From contig MU119212.1 in NCBI GenBank assembly GCA_014904845.1, forward strand, positions 124,001 through 188,000: 64,000 nucleotides of DNA. Direction: 5' to 3'. The DNA is from Acephala macrosclerotiorum (lineage: Eukaryota > Ascomycota > Leotiomycetes > Helotiales > Mollisiaceae). The stretch's first letter is position 1; each line of letters starts with the position of its first letter. The translations under genes and the position numbers were made by a program. The notes below the pieces were generated by a model. The model did no database searches, was not told where the DNA came from, and saw only the letters and a program-made list of their open reading frames with translations. Below, piece after piece: positions 48,528 through 59,821 of the stretch.

Positions 48528-49328
48528 GGTACAGCACATAGGCTGGGCTGATCAGACTGGCTTTGCAAGTCCTCTGGCAGCTGATCTATCACTTTCGTTG
48601 CGGCAGCCCCTTCCTCATCGTCATCTGCAGCTGCTTGAGATGTCTTCTGAGAAAAGCAACCAACTCTTAAAAACGGCAGTGTGGGATAAGATGTCACGAA
48701 TCTAGTCGAAAGCTGGTGCCTCGAACCACTTAACTACAAGACATGAGTCGATGGTTGCTGAGGAAGATGAAGGCTGCGATAATGTGTTAAGACGGTGCGA
48801 TGAGAAGGCTTTGGAGGGGTATGAGAATGCCGAACTCCTATGCAGCGAGAGACCCATTTTTCCGTGTCTTTTGTACTCTCTTCTTGACAGCAGCCAAGTC
48901 TCCCTAAAGATTTCAATTCAGAACGTTGAATCACGGAAATCAAAACGACATTGACCTCGTGCTCAGAGGTTTTTTCGTCCTAAGAGGTGCAAGGATACTG
49001 CAGCACCAATCTCATATACTTCCTCAAATTTCGCTTAACCCACTATATCAAAAGCGAGTGGGCTTTGGGTGTGAGCGTGAGCTAATGCCAGTTCCATCTT
49101 CATGACTTCTCAGCATATTTCTTCATGATACTCAAGTCAGACATGCAATAAAGAGCCTACTATAATAACTTTCATAACAAAGAAAAGAGCCTTGAAGGAG
49201 AAGACTCGGCATGTTTGGTCAACAAACCTTGGTCTGCACTCTCAAGTACCGAACATGAAGCCGAGAATCAGATGATATAAAGTTCCACCCACTCATCGAG
49301 TACACCTTCCCAAAACAATCATCTCAAC

Positions 49329-50381
49329 AATGTCCCTCCCACCATCCACAACGCAGCTATCCTGCGTGCTCCCAGACAACACAAAATCGGCCCCTTCCCA
49401 ACCCCATCCCCCTCTCCCTACGAGCTCTTAATAAAAATCACAGCCATAGCCATAAACCCCATCGACTGGAAACTCCGCGACGATTCCCCAGATGCCCTAA
49501 CCTACCCCACAATCCTCAGCTCCGACGCCTCTGGCCTCATCACTGAAGCCGGCTCCTCCTCCACCAATTCCCACGCAAGCGACCGAGTCTTCCAAGGAAT
49601 AACCAACAACCCCACTTCCTCCACCGTCCGACGATACTGCCTCATTCCCTCCCCGTAGGAAAGACACCAAGCAACATATCAGATGACCAAGTCGCAGCGT
49701 GAGTCTAGCGGCCATGGCTGCTGACAGCTCTTTACTCTGACACGGGTCTTAATATCAAACCTCCACCTTGGAATTAAGAAGGTGATTAGGCTGGGAAGGG
49801 GAAAGCGATTATTATATTAGGGGGATCGAGTTCAGTTGGTCGATATGCGATACAACTAGCCAAGATCTCCGGGTTGAACGTATAATTACCAATAGCTCAC
49901 CCACACACCCTTCATCTCTCCGAGAGATAGGAGCAACGCATGTCTTAGATCGTTCAACTGCTTCCCCAATCGAATACGCGAACGCGGTGGATGGATTAGA
50001 GGCTAGATTTGTGTTGGATGCTATTTCGGTGCTTGAGACGCAGGGTTTGGGTGTTGAGATTTTGCAGTTGTTGGAGGGAGGGGAGGTAGTTACTTTGCTT
50101 CCGGTTCATGAGGATCCGATTGAAGTCCCGAATCCGGATCCGAAGAGGTCGGTACGTACTGAGCGTGTGACGGGTTTGGGATCGTTGCCGGGATTGAGAT
50201 ATTTGTCGGAGCCGTCATGAAGGCGATGGGTGGGGAGGATGGGTGGTTGGCGAAGGGGGTGTTGAAGCCGAATAAGGTGGAGGTGATTCCTGGCGGGCTT
50301 TCGTCGTTGGAAAAGGCATTGGATAGGAACAAGGGAGGAGTGAGTGGGGTTAAGATTGTGATACAACCCCAGCAATGTTGA
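49329..50381 (+). pseudogene. Decayed zinc-type alcohol dehydrogenase (MDR family)
   Basis: Pieces of a medium-chain dehydrogenase (quinone-oxidoreductase/ToxD-like group) run in order but in changing frames: ILRAPRQHKIGPF, AIAINPIDWKLRD, YPTILSSDASGLI, VGKTPSNISDD, then the Rossmann loop IIILGGSSSVGRYAIQLAK, and a C-terminal end with VLKPNKVEVIPGGLSS. Lesions: a frameshift near the N-terminus (about 49350), another near 49655 where TAG interrupts, TAA and TAG around 49775-49790, and one just after the Rossmann strand at 49880. A full-length relative would be about 350 residues. The N-terminal half remains readable; the gene cannot make a working enzyme as it stands. Confidence 0.75.
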
Positions 50382-50472
50382 GCAAATGGTCAGGCTGCCT
50401 TGGGTGTGGGGGGACGCGTCTCACAAATTGGAAGAGGGAGATGGAAATGCATAAACAACTTATACTTGGATC

Positions 50473-52458
50473 TTACACCAGAGAACCACTCGTCGCCACA
50501 ATACTCTCCTTCCCATCATTCTTCTCCTCTCCTACTGCTTGTTGTATACTATTCCCCACAACTTTCTTCTCATCCCTGGCCTTACCGAAGCGCCTCCTAA
50601 CCCATCCAACGAGATAAACACTCTCTGTAACATTCTCACTCCAGTCTACCTTGCCCTCCTTGTCCACATTTCGATCTTTCGTGATCTTCACATTCCCCAA
50701 CATCGCCGCAGCAAGGACACATAACCACATCATCGGCAAAATACTGATAAAAGCCCAAACCACCCCTCTCCTCCCCGCCTCCTGAATCGCACTCCTCGCT
50801 CCATCCGTCAAATTCCCAACTGCAGACTCTCCAGAACTATAGCTCGACATAGAGGACATCGATATACCGGCTTTATTATTAAACACGCTGCCCATGATCG
50901 TCATTGACAACGTTCCTCCGAACGGGATGGCGAAGCTGGTCAAGGCGATGACGGAAGCGATGTTATTGGGAAAGAATCCGATACCGTGGAGGGAATTAGG
51001 CATGAAGCGCATTCCTGTCCCAGCACCAGTAAGAGCCATCATTCCGTAGATAGTAGCTTTGTGGCCTTGGTGTAAAGCCCAGGTCAGGACTGTGATTCCA
51101 GTAGCTTCGATGACGGATCCGAGGAAAATGGGAGTGAAGGTTTGTCGAGGGTAGAAATTGCACATCATCATTGCTGAATAAACACCAACTCCAATTCCAG
51201 GCGTATAGTAAAGGAGCTGGATACCGGCTTGGGATGGAGTGTAGAGTTTGACGAAGGTGAAGTATATGTCGACGAAGTAGAGGACGGCGATCATGCCCAT
51301 GCCAGTGCAGAAATTAATATAGAATAGAAGACCCATGTTACGTTGTGTTAATAGGATCCAGGGGATGGTTGGGCGTTGGAAGGGAAGGAGGCCGGAGAGG
51401 ATTCGTCCTGGAGCCATGAGAGATTGGTAGATTATAAATGTGAGGGTGAGAAGTGAGCCGAGGACGAGACAGACGATGACTTTGGGCGAAGACCAGGGAT
51501 ACCGGGCTCCGCCCCATGTGAGCCCCAATATCAAGAGAGACATGCCGAAGAGGAAGAGGAGCTGGCCGCCAAAATCGATAGTCAACAGGCGGGCTTTCAG
51601 TTTCTGGACGGGAGCATCGCCTTCGAGCTCTACTTCTCTGCTCAAAAGCTCTGGTAAGAGTTGTGGACCGAGGAGTTCTTTTCTGAGAATAAGGAAGACG
51701 AGGATAGCTCCAACGAAAGCGACTGGAAGATTAATTCCGAAGCACCATCTCCATGTCTTGTCAGTGAGGTAGCCACCTATAACAGGTCCGATTGCATAAG
51801 ACAGCCCGCCAAACATTGCGAAGATACTGTTGTTCTTGGCATTTTCTTTCAAGGAGACTTTATCGGACATGATGACTCGGGTAGTGACGTTGATTCCAGC
51901 TACTGAAAGTCCTTGGATTGCTCGACCGAAGATGAGAAGTGGGAAAGCGGACGTTGGTGCTCCTGTACAGAGAGCTGATCCGATCATCATTAGGATGAGG
52001 GTTGCTTCCATGGTTGCTGTTCGTCCGAAGATATCACACATTTGACTCCAGAATGGGATGAAAGCAGCTGAGCACAAATTGAATGCTGAGATGATCCATG
52101 TCATTTGGGAGATTTCCCCTATTTTCGTCAGCACATATAGAATGAAGCAGAGGAAGACTAACCAAAGTCTAGGGCAATCCATGGCAAGGCAGAGGCGATG
52201 ATCGTCACATCGAGGGCTGAGAGCGAAAGGGAAGAATATTCCAATGATGAGCTTCCATCGGTAACGTCTTGCTACGATCTGTTCTTGGCGGCATATTGTA
52301 CATCGCCCTTTGGCATCAGTCGAGGCTACTGTTTCGAGACCAGTTGGCCGCTCTTTCACGTGACCATTTGCTGTCTCAGTTGTGGCTCCTTGAGGCTCTA
52401 GGTGATGGCAGGTTGGTGCTTTCTTCTCTTTCGGCTTCCGGTTGAATAGTAGACCCAT
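50473..52458 (-). CDS. DHA2 (14-helix) MFS drug transporter with TM1 frameshift
   Basis: One open frame of 661 residues covers a typical fungal DHA2 exporter: RRYRWKLIIGIFFPFALS before helix 1, MTWIISAFNLCSAAFIPFW, GRAIQGLSVAG (motif C region), GGYLTDKTWRWCFGINLPV, and GFFPNNIASVIALTSFAIP near the end. It would export small molecules through the plasma membrane. Helix 1 is odd: family sequence ALDVTIIASALPWIALDF is present at 52212-52163 but in another frame, ending at a GTTAGT donor (52162), with AATAG at 52119 resuming the family frame. The 44-bp intron and an upstream +1/-2 shift near 52215 cancel, so the continuous frame exists only if the intron is retained. Either a base error or early decay. 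No neighbour shares its direction. Confidence 0.75.
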   Translation of the reverse strand: MGLLFNRKPKEKKAPTCHHLEPQGATTETANGHVKERPTGLETVASTDAKGRCTICRQEQIVARRYRWKLIIGIFFPFALSPRCDDHRLCLAMDCPRLWLVFLCFILYVLTKIGEISQMTWIISAFNLCSAAFIPFWSQMCDIFGRTATMEATLILMMIGSALCTGAPTSAFPLLIFGRAIQGLSVAGINVTTRVIMSDKVSLKENAKNNSIFAMFGGLSYAIGPVIGGYLTDKTWRWCFGINLPVAFVGAILVFLILRKELLGPQLLPELLSREVELEGDAPVQKLKARLLTIDFGGQLLFLFGMSLLILGLTWGGARYPWSSPKVIVCLVLGSLLTLTFIIYQSLMAPGRILSGLLPFQRPTIPWILLTQRNMGLLFYINFCTGMGMIAVLYFVDIYFTFVKLYTPSQAGIQLLYYTPGIGVGVYSAMMMCNFYPRQTFTPIFLGSVIEATGITVLTWALHQGHKATIYGMMALTGAGTGMRFMPNSLHGIGFFPNNIASVIALTSFAIPFGGTLSMTIMGSVFNNKAGISMSSMSSYSSGESAVGNLTDGARSAIQEAGRRGVVWAFISILPMMWLCVLAAAMLGNVKITKDRNVDKEGKVDWSENVTESVYLVGWVRRRFGKARDEKKVVGNSIQQAVGEEKNDGKESIVATSGSLV

Positions 52459-54087
52459 GGTAGAGCTGAGTGATCACGTTGATCAGGCTAGGCTCGGGCG
52501 TAGAAGAATATAGGGATGCGTTGATGAAGCAGGAGAGATCTCGGACGTTGGAGGTCATCAACGGAAACACGACAGAAAAAGCAAGTGCGAGACAATGATT
52601 CAGACTGCAAATCGAACTTGGAGCGTGATTAAACCGGCTTGTACAAATTCCATGACCGCTACACCTGCTTTGGTCATGTTGTTGGAATGGGCAGATGATT
52701 GCAGTGTTTGGAAAGGCGCATTGCAGGGCTTCTCATTGGGCGTTGATGTCTTAAATGAGCCATCAAAGCCACGATATGAGATGAGCATGAAGGGCTGCCG
52801 TTTGCCTGTCTCCATCTTCCGAGTAGCTAGAGGCGATACATGTCGAAGACGAGAGAACTATTCTGCAAGAGATATTGTAAGTATCGTGAAGAGAAAGAAG
52901 ATTTGAAGTCATCTGCTGACTAAGTTCACGTGCCTTGCCACGCCTCCTTTGACCCGATTCCCCAGACCAAGCGCCCCCAGTCCAGACCTTGACTGAAGTC
53001 ATCATCAGACCCGGAAATATATGAACACCCTCATTATTCAAATCATATAGACCGTCTAGCGAGCGTCTGATATTCATTTCTCTCGTTCTCGACCAGCAGT
53101 TAAACATATTTAATCACAGCATCTGTTCCAGCGATTCTATTCCCATAATTACCCCAGATCTTACCCCACACCACTGGCACCAACGTCTGCAGTTGTCACG
53201 TTGTCTTCGAGGCTCTCTCCCAGCCTTTCACCACGACCCATAGCCTGATCTCCCTCCTATCGTTAACGTTCCTTCAATCCGCAACCTTCTCACGGAGATC
53301 CACCCTCCTGCATGCTCTCGTCAGTGAGTGAGACATCAACTCGACACCTTTGCGCTATTTCCCAGTCTCGGCAAAACCGTTGTACCAACCAAAACATTCT
53401 CGGGCAAGAGGAAGCGGCTTTCCCTTCCACTTTCGGGGCAATTACACCTGCTGTGTCGTCTTGAAAGGGTCCTAGGCATCTTCACATGTTCTGATACACT
53501 TCGGATCTTAGTTCTGCTGCGTTGGAAAGATTGGGCAGCACTGTGCTCAAGCTCCAACTCCACAGCTTGAGCTCCCTGTCACAGCAGTATCCCAAACTTT
53601 ATACACGTACTAAATCGGAAAAATATACGACGTTGTGGAGGAATTGGGAGGGAGAATATATTGTCTGTCAATTAGACACAATCACATAAGGTATGTCGTC
53701 GTCCTGGCTATGTATTGTATCAACGTTTCCAAACATCGTGCTCGGTGCTGCGGACATCGAGATTAGCTCGGCATATCTACCCAGCTAGTGCGCGGGTGTG
53801 GACGCCTTCGACATGGGCCTTCTGGCCGATGTGAGAGTTCAGTCTATGTATGGGATTCTGCAGCAAATATCATGCGGGGCATACCCCCACTGTGGTCCAT
53901 GATCCACTTGGTGACCCCAGATATAACCACGGCTCTCTGTCAGAAGGAAGTCTTTTTACATAGCCATCGAATGTCTCCAAGCAACATCCGAGAGCTCTGA
54001 TGCCGTCCTACTGTCTCCACGACTGCCATTATTTTGCCCGCTCCGCCTTAAAGGGGCTTAATATAAGCACCGCCATCTGCAACCTCC
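52459..54087. other. Divergent intergenic region, transporter / acetyltransferase
   Basis: 1.6 kb between two outward-reading genes. A TATA-like TAATATAAG lies at 54059-54067, about 20 bp before the acetyltransferase's first ATG. No gene recognised. Confidence 0.5.
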
Positions 54088-56780
54088 ATGCTTAAAGTTA
54101 TCCTGCTGACCAAGATGCCTTCCGCTACCTCTTCAGTTCCTATCCGGACATTTACTATGCCAAAGTCTTTGAACGAATCCTTAGCCGAGCCAAGTCAACC
54201 TCAGACAGCCTTAGATATGAGTCGTGCACTCGACGGTGCCAAGAAGATTACAGATCAGTACACCAAAGATCAGAAAGACCCATTGGCATCAAGTCAACCG
54301 CCGAAGTCGAAGCAGGGTATTACCTTTGCCGCTCAGGACAAGCTTCCTAAGCTACCTATTCCGGAGTTGGAAGGGTCTTGTGCGAAATACCTTGCTGCGT
54401 TGAAACCTTTGCAATCGCCAAGAGAGCATGCAGAAACTGCCCAAGCCGTTGAGGAGTTCCTGAAGCATGAAGGACCAGATTTGCAAGAGAGGTTGAAGAA
54501 GTATGCCACAGGGAAGACAAGTTATATTGAGCAATTCTGTAAGTTGTCCTATATCATAAGAAAACAAAACTAATATATCAGGGTACGACTCCTACCTGAA
54601 CTTCGACAATCCCGTCGTCTTGAACCTCAACCCGTTTTTCCTCCTCGAAGACGACCCTACACCTGCAAGGAACAACCAAGTCACCCGTGCTGCATCATTA
54701 GTGATATCGGCGTTGAACTTTGTGCGTGCGGTCAGGAAGGAAGAGCTGCCACCAGATGCCATTAGAGGTCAACCTCTTTGCATGTATCAATACTCGAGGT
54801 TGTTTGGCACAGCACGTGTACCTACAGAGAATGGTTGTCATATCGGCCAAGACCCGGACGCTAAGCACATAGTAGTGCTTTGCCACGGCCAATTCTATTG
54901 GTTCGATGTACTAGACGACAATTCCGACCTCATCATGACCGAGAGGGACGTTTCCATCAACCTGCAAACCATCGTCGAGGATGCTCAGCAAACCCCAATC
55001 CAAGAAGCAGCAAAGGGAGCGTTGGGTGTTCTCAGCACGGAGAACCGAAAGATCTGGTCGGGTCTGAGAGATGTCATGACCAGGGATGAAGGTTCAAACA
55101 ACGCAGATTGTCTTGGTATAGTCGACTCTGCACTCTTCATCTTGTGCTTAGACTATACTGAGCCAGCATCCGGAGCCGAGCTTTGTCAGAACATGCTTTG
55201 CGGTACAAGCGAGGTCGAGAAGGGTGTTCAGATCGGCACTTGCACGAACCGATGGTACGACAAGCTTCAAATCATCGTTTGCAAGAACGGCAGTGCAGGA
55301 ATCAACTTTGAGCACACTGGTGTCGACGGACATACAGTCCTAAGATTCGCAAGCGACCTTTACACGGACACCATTCTCCGGTTCGCTCGCACTATCAACG
55401 GTCAGGCCCCAAGTCTCTGGGCATCAACAAGTCCTGACCCATCGAAGCGAGATCCGGATAGCTTTGGCGATGTTAACACAACGCCTCACAAGCTTGAATG
55501 GGACATGGTTCCCGAACTCGGTATCGCTCTCCGTTTCGCTGAAACTCGTCTGGCCGATCTGATCCAGCAAAACGAATTCGCCACCCTCGACTTTGCAGCT
55601 TACGGCAAGAACTTCATGACTTCCATGGGCTTCTCACCAGACGCATTCGTTCAGATGGCGTTCCAAGCTGCATACTACGGTTTATACGGCCGCGTTGAAT
55701 GCACATACGAGCCAGCAATGACAAAAGTGTACCTCCACGGCCGAACGGAAGCCATCCGATCCGTAACTCCCGAATCGGTCGATTTCGTCCAAACCTTCTG
55801 GGCTGAGAACCCTCCTCAACAAAAAGTTGATGCTCTCCGTCGAGCATGTCAAAAGCACACTGCAAACACGAGGGAATGCGCCAAGGCTCAAGGCTGCGAT
55901 CGTCATCTGTATGCACTCTTCAGCGTCTGGCAGAAAGCTCTCGACGAAGACGGAGCCGAAGCAGCATCTTCCAACGGATTGAGCAGCAACGGCTACTCCT
56001 CTCCCATTGATGGCTGTTCCGAACGGGATCCCGCATCCGTAGTCGGCAGTCCAGGCCGCAATTCCGTGATGTCCGTCGATGGCGATGAAGTTCGATCCGT
56101 TCGCTCGAACAATGGACGAGCACGTCACAATTCTTCCCCTTCAAGAGGCCACCAAACGAACATGCCTCTCATTTTCGCGGATTCTGGATGGGACAAGTTG
56201 AACAATACCATCCTCTCCACCTCCAACTGCGGTAATCCTTCCCTTCGACAATTCGGCTTCGGACCTACTTCAGGAGATGGCTTCGGTATCGGATACATCA
56301 TCAAAGATGAAGGAATCAGCATCTGTGCATCCAGTAAACATCGCCAAACCAAACGATTCGTTGATGCGCTGGATAGTTATCTCTTGGAAATCAGAAGAGT
56401 GTTGAGAACCACACAACGAAGAGCACCAAGCCCGAAGGCTAGCCGAGTCAGAGAAGCGAGTGCAGCGAGACCCAAACCCGGAAGCAGGATGAAGTCGAGA
56501 GGACGTGTGATTAAGGGAGATGGAAAGAAGACTCCTGGTACGATGACGCCTGTGGATGATAGCAGTGCGAGTGACGATGAAGGATTGGGTGGTTGTGAGT
56601 ACTTCCTTTTATCTAACATGCGATTGAGACTAATGTATTGCAGATGGTTTCTTCGATGCGGGTATGCTGCTCCAGGCACTGAAAGCCCGAGGTGAGGGGC
56701 TAGACGATGATAAGTCGGTTTCTGGCGCGAACAGCAGACGAAGGGAGATTGGGAAGAAACTGCGGCTGACCGAATATTGA
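54088..56780 (+). CDS. Carnitine O-acetyltransferase (Yat1/Yat2-like)
   Basis: Three exons (54088..54538, 54582..56594, 56644..56780) make 866 residues. The choline/carnitine acyltransferase fold covers about residues 65-660: LPKLPIPELEGSCAKYL near the start, WYDSYLNFDNPVVLNLNPF across the first intron (T|GG gives Trp), the catalytic His in FEHTGVDGH, and GFGIGYIIKDEGISICAS. Acetyl groups move between CoA and carnitine so that they can enter mitochondria. The Ser-rich insertion (about 625-680) and the Arg/Lys/Ser tail without a peroxisomal signal match the long cytosolic Yat2 type of filamentous fungi. Alternative start at 54115 (MPSATS); the first ATG gives a basic N-terminal extension. No lesions. 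Confidence 0.9.
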
Positions 56781-57294
56781 TCTCTTACTCGGTCGTTCAG
56801 TCAGTCTCTTGTGTTTGGATACGATATAAGGGTTTCAGGATGGTGGAGCGGGAGCATAGGGCATGCGATATCCCTTAGACCTCGTCCTGGATATTGTTTT
56901 TCATCTGTGTGTTTTGTGTTCTTCTGCTTCTAGCGATGCCATTTTATTAGCGCTATCCTTTCAAATCAATCTGTTCTATATTTTCACAATACCATAGTCA
57001 TAGTAAATCCGTCTCACGTGCATGTTGTTCAGGTGACAGCATCATGTTCTGCTTCGTACTATGATCACCCACCGAAAGGTCAAGCGTCGAAGTCACTCGT
57101 ATCGCCCAGGCTCATTCATATAGCTTAATGTATTCAATCATTTGCAGTCATATTTCTTTCATCCATTCAAGAATCCACTCACCTCCAAGATATATCTCCT
57201 CTTGCGTCTCTCCTCTTCACACTCTCCCTTCCACTTTCCAATTCTACAACATCTCCCTATACGAATACAAACTACGACTTCACGCCAAGGCCGA
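56781..57294. other. Intergenic, 3' flank and CT-rich leader
   Basis: 3' flank of the acetyltransferase and a CT-rich stretch before the next small ORF. Nothing else seen. Confidence 0.5.
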
Positions 57295-57480
57295 ATGAAG
57301 TCCGCAGACCTCTTCCTCGTCCTAGGTCTTGCGGCTCTAGCAATGGCGAATCAAACAAGCTCAGACACTTCAGAAAAAGACGTTGAGCCACACTACATCA
57401 TAACTATGGGTCACGGCACAGGCACAGGACTCTGCGTCAGTGGATTGTTGGCAGTGATACTGGGGTTTCTTGACGAATGA
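57295..57480 (+). CDS. Small putative secreted or membrane peptide
   Basis: A 61-residue frame beginning MKSADLFLVLGLAALAMA, which looks like a signal peptide, then NQTSSDTSEKDVEPHYI with a possible N-glycosylation site, then a glycine-rich hydrophobic end (LCVSGLLAVILGFLDE). A CT-rich leader precedes the ATG, as for expressed fungal genes. No known family. Could be a real small protein or chance; the signal peptide is the main support. Confidence 0.4.
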   Translation: MKSADLFLVLGLAALAMANQTSSDTSEKDVEPHYIITMGHGTGTGLCVSGLLAVILGFLDE

Positions 57481-57614
57481 GGCACATTCAAACAAGTCCA
57501 GGGAAAGGTTAGCAGGAGAGCTCATCAGCTGCAAAGGATAACAATGAACCGAACTCCTCGATCTCTTTTGCCATGTCCCCACTCCTCGCAACATCCCCTC
57601 TTCTCGAGAAGCTC

Positions 57615-57887
57615 TTACCAACCAAACCACCCCCTCACCCTCACCCACGCCGTCTCCCCCGCACCCCTCTTCCTCTCCCTCTCATCTAACGCTCTCTTCA
57701 ATGCCTGCCTCTCATACTGCGCCTCCCTACATTCCCGACATTTCTTATCTTTATATTTAGTCGAAATCCAGATATCTCCCGTACAAGCATGGGTGGTTGC
57801 GTCGTAAAGGCGACAGGGGGTGAGGCCGATGTAGCGTCGTCGGGAAGGGCAGTAGCAGGTGTAGAGGGTGTAGAGTTCTGTGCACAT
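57615..57887 (-). CDS. Small Cys-rich protein, paralogue A
   Basis: A single exon of 90 residues: MCTELYTLYTCYCPSRRRY, then CRLYDATTHAC, WISTKYKDKKCRECREAQYE and a basic helical end. It has eight cysteines in CxC and CxxC groups and no signal peptide. The pattern MCT-x2-YT-x-Y-C-x-C ... KDK-x-C-x2-CR-x2-(E/Q)YE-x-(Q/E)-x-L is shared with the gene 190 bp upstream. Small proteins of this make-up are common and unassigned in ascomycetes. The CxxC groups suggest metal binding, which is inference. Confidence 0.6.
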   Translation of the reverse strand: MCTELYTLYTCYCPSRRRYIGLTPCRLYDATTHACTGDIWISTKYKDKKCRECREAQYERQALKRALDERERKRGAGETAWVRVRGWFGW

Positions 57888-58077
57888 TGTGAGCGCAGCT
57901 TTGGATTGGCATAGTGTGATGAGGTGGCATAGTTGAAGGGTTATTTGGAGGAGAAGATGGACGCGACGGAGGAAGAGAGCTTAATAATATTTTGAATCAC
58001 TCTATGAAAGCATCGAATAACACCTCAACACTTCACACTTTCCCAAACTCCACCATCTCTCTTGCCACCACTCAACA

Positions 58078-58344
58078 TTATTTCCTCTTCTTCTTCCTTC
58101 CCTTGTCTGCCCTCCTCTTCTTGTCCCTCTCCTTTAACCACTTCAACTCCCTCCTCAGTTCTTCGCTTTCGTATTCCAACAGTCTGCATTTCGGGCAAGG
58201 TCTGTCTTTGTGTGTGATTTCATCCCAGGATTTGCCGAAGCAATGATTCCGGGAGAAGCTGTAGTCTTTACATCTGTCGACGCCGTCGTTGCGATGATTC
58301 TCGGTGCAGTTGCAGTTGTATTTGGTGTAGTAGTGTGTGCACAT
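58078..58344 (-). CDS. Small Cys-rich protein, paralogue B
   Basis: A single exon of 88 residues: MCTHYYTKYNCNC, then CKDYSFSRNHCFG, HKDRPCPKCRLLEYESEEL and a Lys/Arg-rich end (KRRADKGRKKKRK) that could be a nuclear signal. It shares its start, cysteine spacing and CxxCR-x-x-EYE motif with paralogue A but is otherwise diverged, so the duplication is old. Same strand as paralogue A. No known function. Confidence 0.6.
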   Translation of the reverse strand: MCTHYYTKYNCNCTENHRNDGVDRCKDYSFSRNHCFGKSWDEITHKDRPCPKCRLLEYESEELRRELKWLKERDKKRRADKGRKKKRK

Positions 58345-58587
58345 TTTAGTAAGATGGTAGTACAGTTGTGAAGGAGATTGCAGAGGATGATGGACGAGAT
58401 GGCAAGAGAGAATTGACGATCTTTCTTCTTGAAATCACTTCTTGATAATTTCGGTCAACATTTATTCCACGACACAATTCGGCGCAGGACTCGATAACTC
58501 CAGTTACTCTTCGTGAAGACATTCACAGCGATCATTGAGTATAAATACAGATCCGGCAATATTGAAGCCATTAACCCCAGCCCTCAT

Positions 58588-59139
58588 ATGAAGAAAAGTT
58601 TTACCTCACCAGCATTTGCACATCCAGTCTCCTACCCTCCTCAACGTAGAAGCCCAGACATCAAACATCCGTTCGTCGTTCTCGTACACTCAACTCCCTC
58701 ACGGCAAATCTACAATGTCCCAGAAGCCAGAAGCCACCTCAGCACCCCTGACCCCTCCCAATCCCAAATAGCAGCATCGCTAAATGACCCTGAAAATGCT
58801 CCACTAGCAACTCCTGAGAAGAGCGGGAAGAGTACCACAAAATACAAGGACAAGAAAAGCAACTATAGTCATGCTCATAGCCATAGCCACAGAGATAGAG
58901 ACGAGAAGAGCAGTCGTTCTCATGACAACGTAAACCTAAGCAAAGCGACCGCGAAAGCAAGACCAAAGGTCATGAGAAGGCCAAGAAGAATGAAAGTGAA
59001 AGCAAGAGTAAAGCAGAAAGGGTCAAGAAAGAAGATGGCATACGAAAACTGGCAAAGGTTACTGGCTTCAATTACGACGGCATGAGGAGAATTAAGAAGG
59101 CCAGGAACAATCTGAGAGTGTGGGAATCTCAACCGTGAT
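58588..59139 (+). CDS. Low-complexity basic protein, probably frameshifted
   Basis: The ATG at 58588 opens a frame that runs to 59085 (165 residues): Pro/Ser-rich at first, then HAHSHSHRDRDEKSSRSHDN. Past about 58930 a different frame looks better: ESKTKGHEKAKKNESESKSK, then RVKKEDGIRKLAKVTGFNYDGMRRIK, ending VWESQP at 59139. One base gained or lost near 58928-58938 would join them; the only GT-AG pair available would make a 32-bp intron, too short. So either a base error or a disrupted gene. No known family. Confidence 0.45.
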
Positions 59140-59821
59140 CGCTTTTGTAGAGTGCGCTTATTTGTGACATGCATTTTGAGCGAAAGTGAACTTAGGGCGA
59201 GGAGACATTCGAGCCTCGATGGGCTTTGATGAATTTCAGCATAGTACTATCGTTGATCTGGTTAGCCAACGTGGTCTAATTTCTGTAATTTCTAGTCAGC
59301 AAGAGTTTCAATCTATCGGTTTGGAAGTATACGGGAGTGATGCCCAGGATAATTCTAGATTTCAATCTACAGATAGGCTTTCTCTTGTAAAATAACTTCA
59401 TCTCACTTAGGTACCTTAGCCCCTCATGTTAAGTTTTCTATTCTTTTAATCTCCTCGCAAACTTCTCATACCCAAAATTCAATAGAGACCGCAGAACAAT
59501 TGAAAAGATGCTGACCTTAGAAGTGGATATGATGATATACAAAGTCCTCTAGGTTAAGGCATATTGGTGAACTTATGCGGAGTGTCGCCTAGGACTTAGT
59601 GATTGCCCCAGAGTGGAGAGATGATTCACACGCGAAATTTATGTATAAATTCGACTCTTCGATCTGCGAGGCTCCTTTCCTTTCTGATGTCAAGGCTCAG
59701 AGACTTTGTAGCTCCCCACACTTGCAAACTACACCCTCAAGTCCCTTAACCCCAAGCGCAGAAGCAACTTTCCCAAGTCAGGTGTTAGAGACTCTCGAGT
59801 TTCACTCACTTCCTCCATACA
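59140..59821. other. Intergenic among small unassigned genes
   Basis: About 680 bp, AT-rich. A frame of 78 codons (59599-59835) overlaps the next start and may be leader sequence. Nothing recognised. Confidence 0.4.

Larger units (their letters stand above)
45853..49328. other. Non-coding region with repeat array
   Basis: 3.5 kb. The 3' flank of the GH128 gene, then from about 46.8 to 48.3 kb a series of diverged ~175-bp units, then small direct repeats to 48.5 kb. Scattered open frames are short and not conserved between units. Confidence 0.55.
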
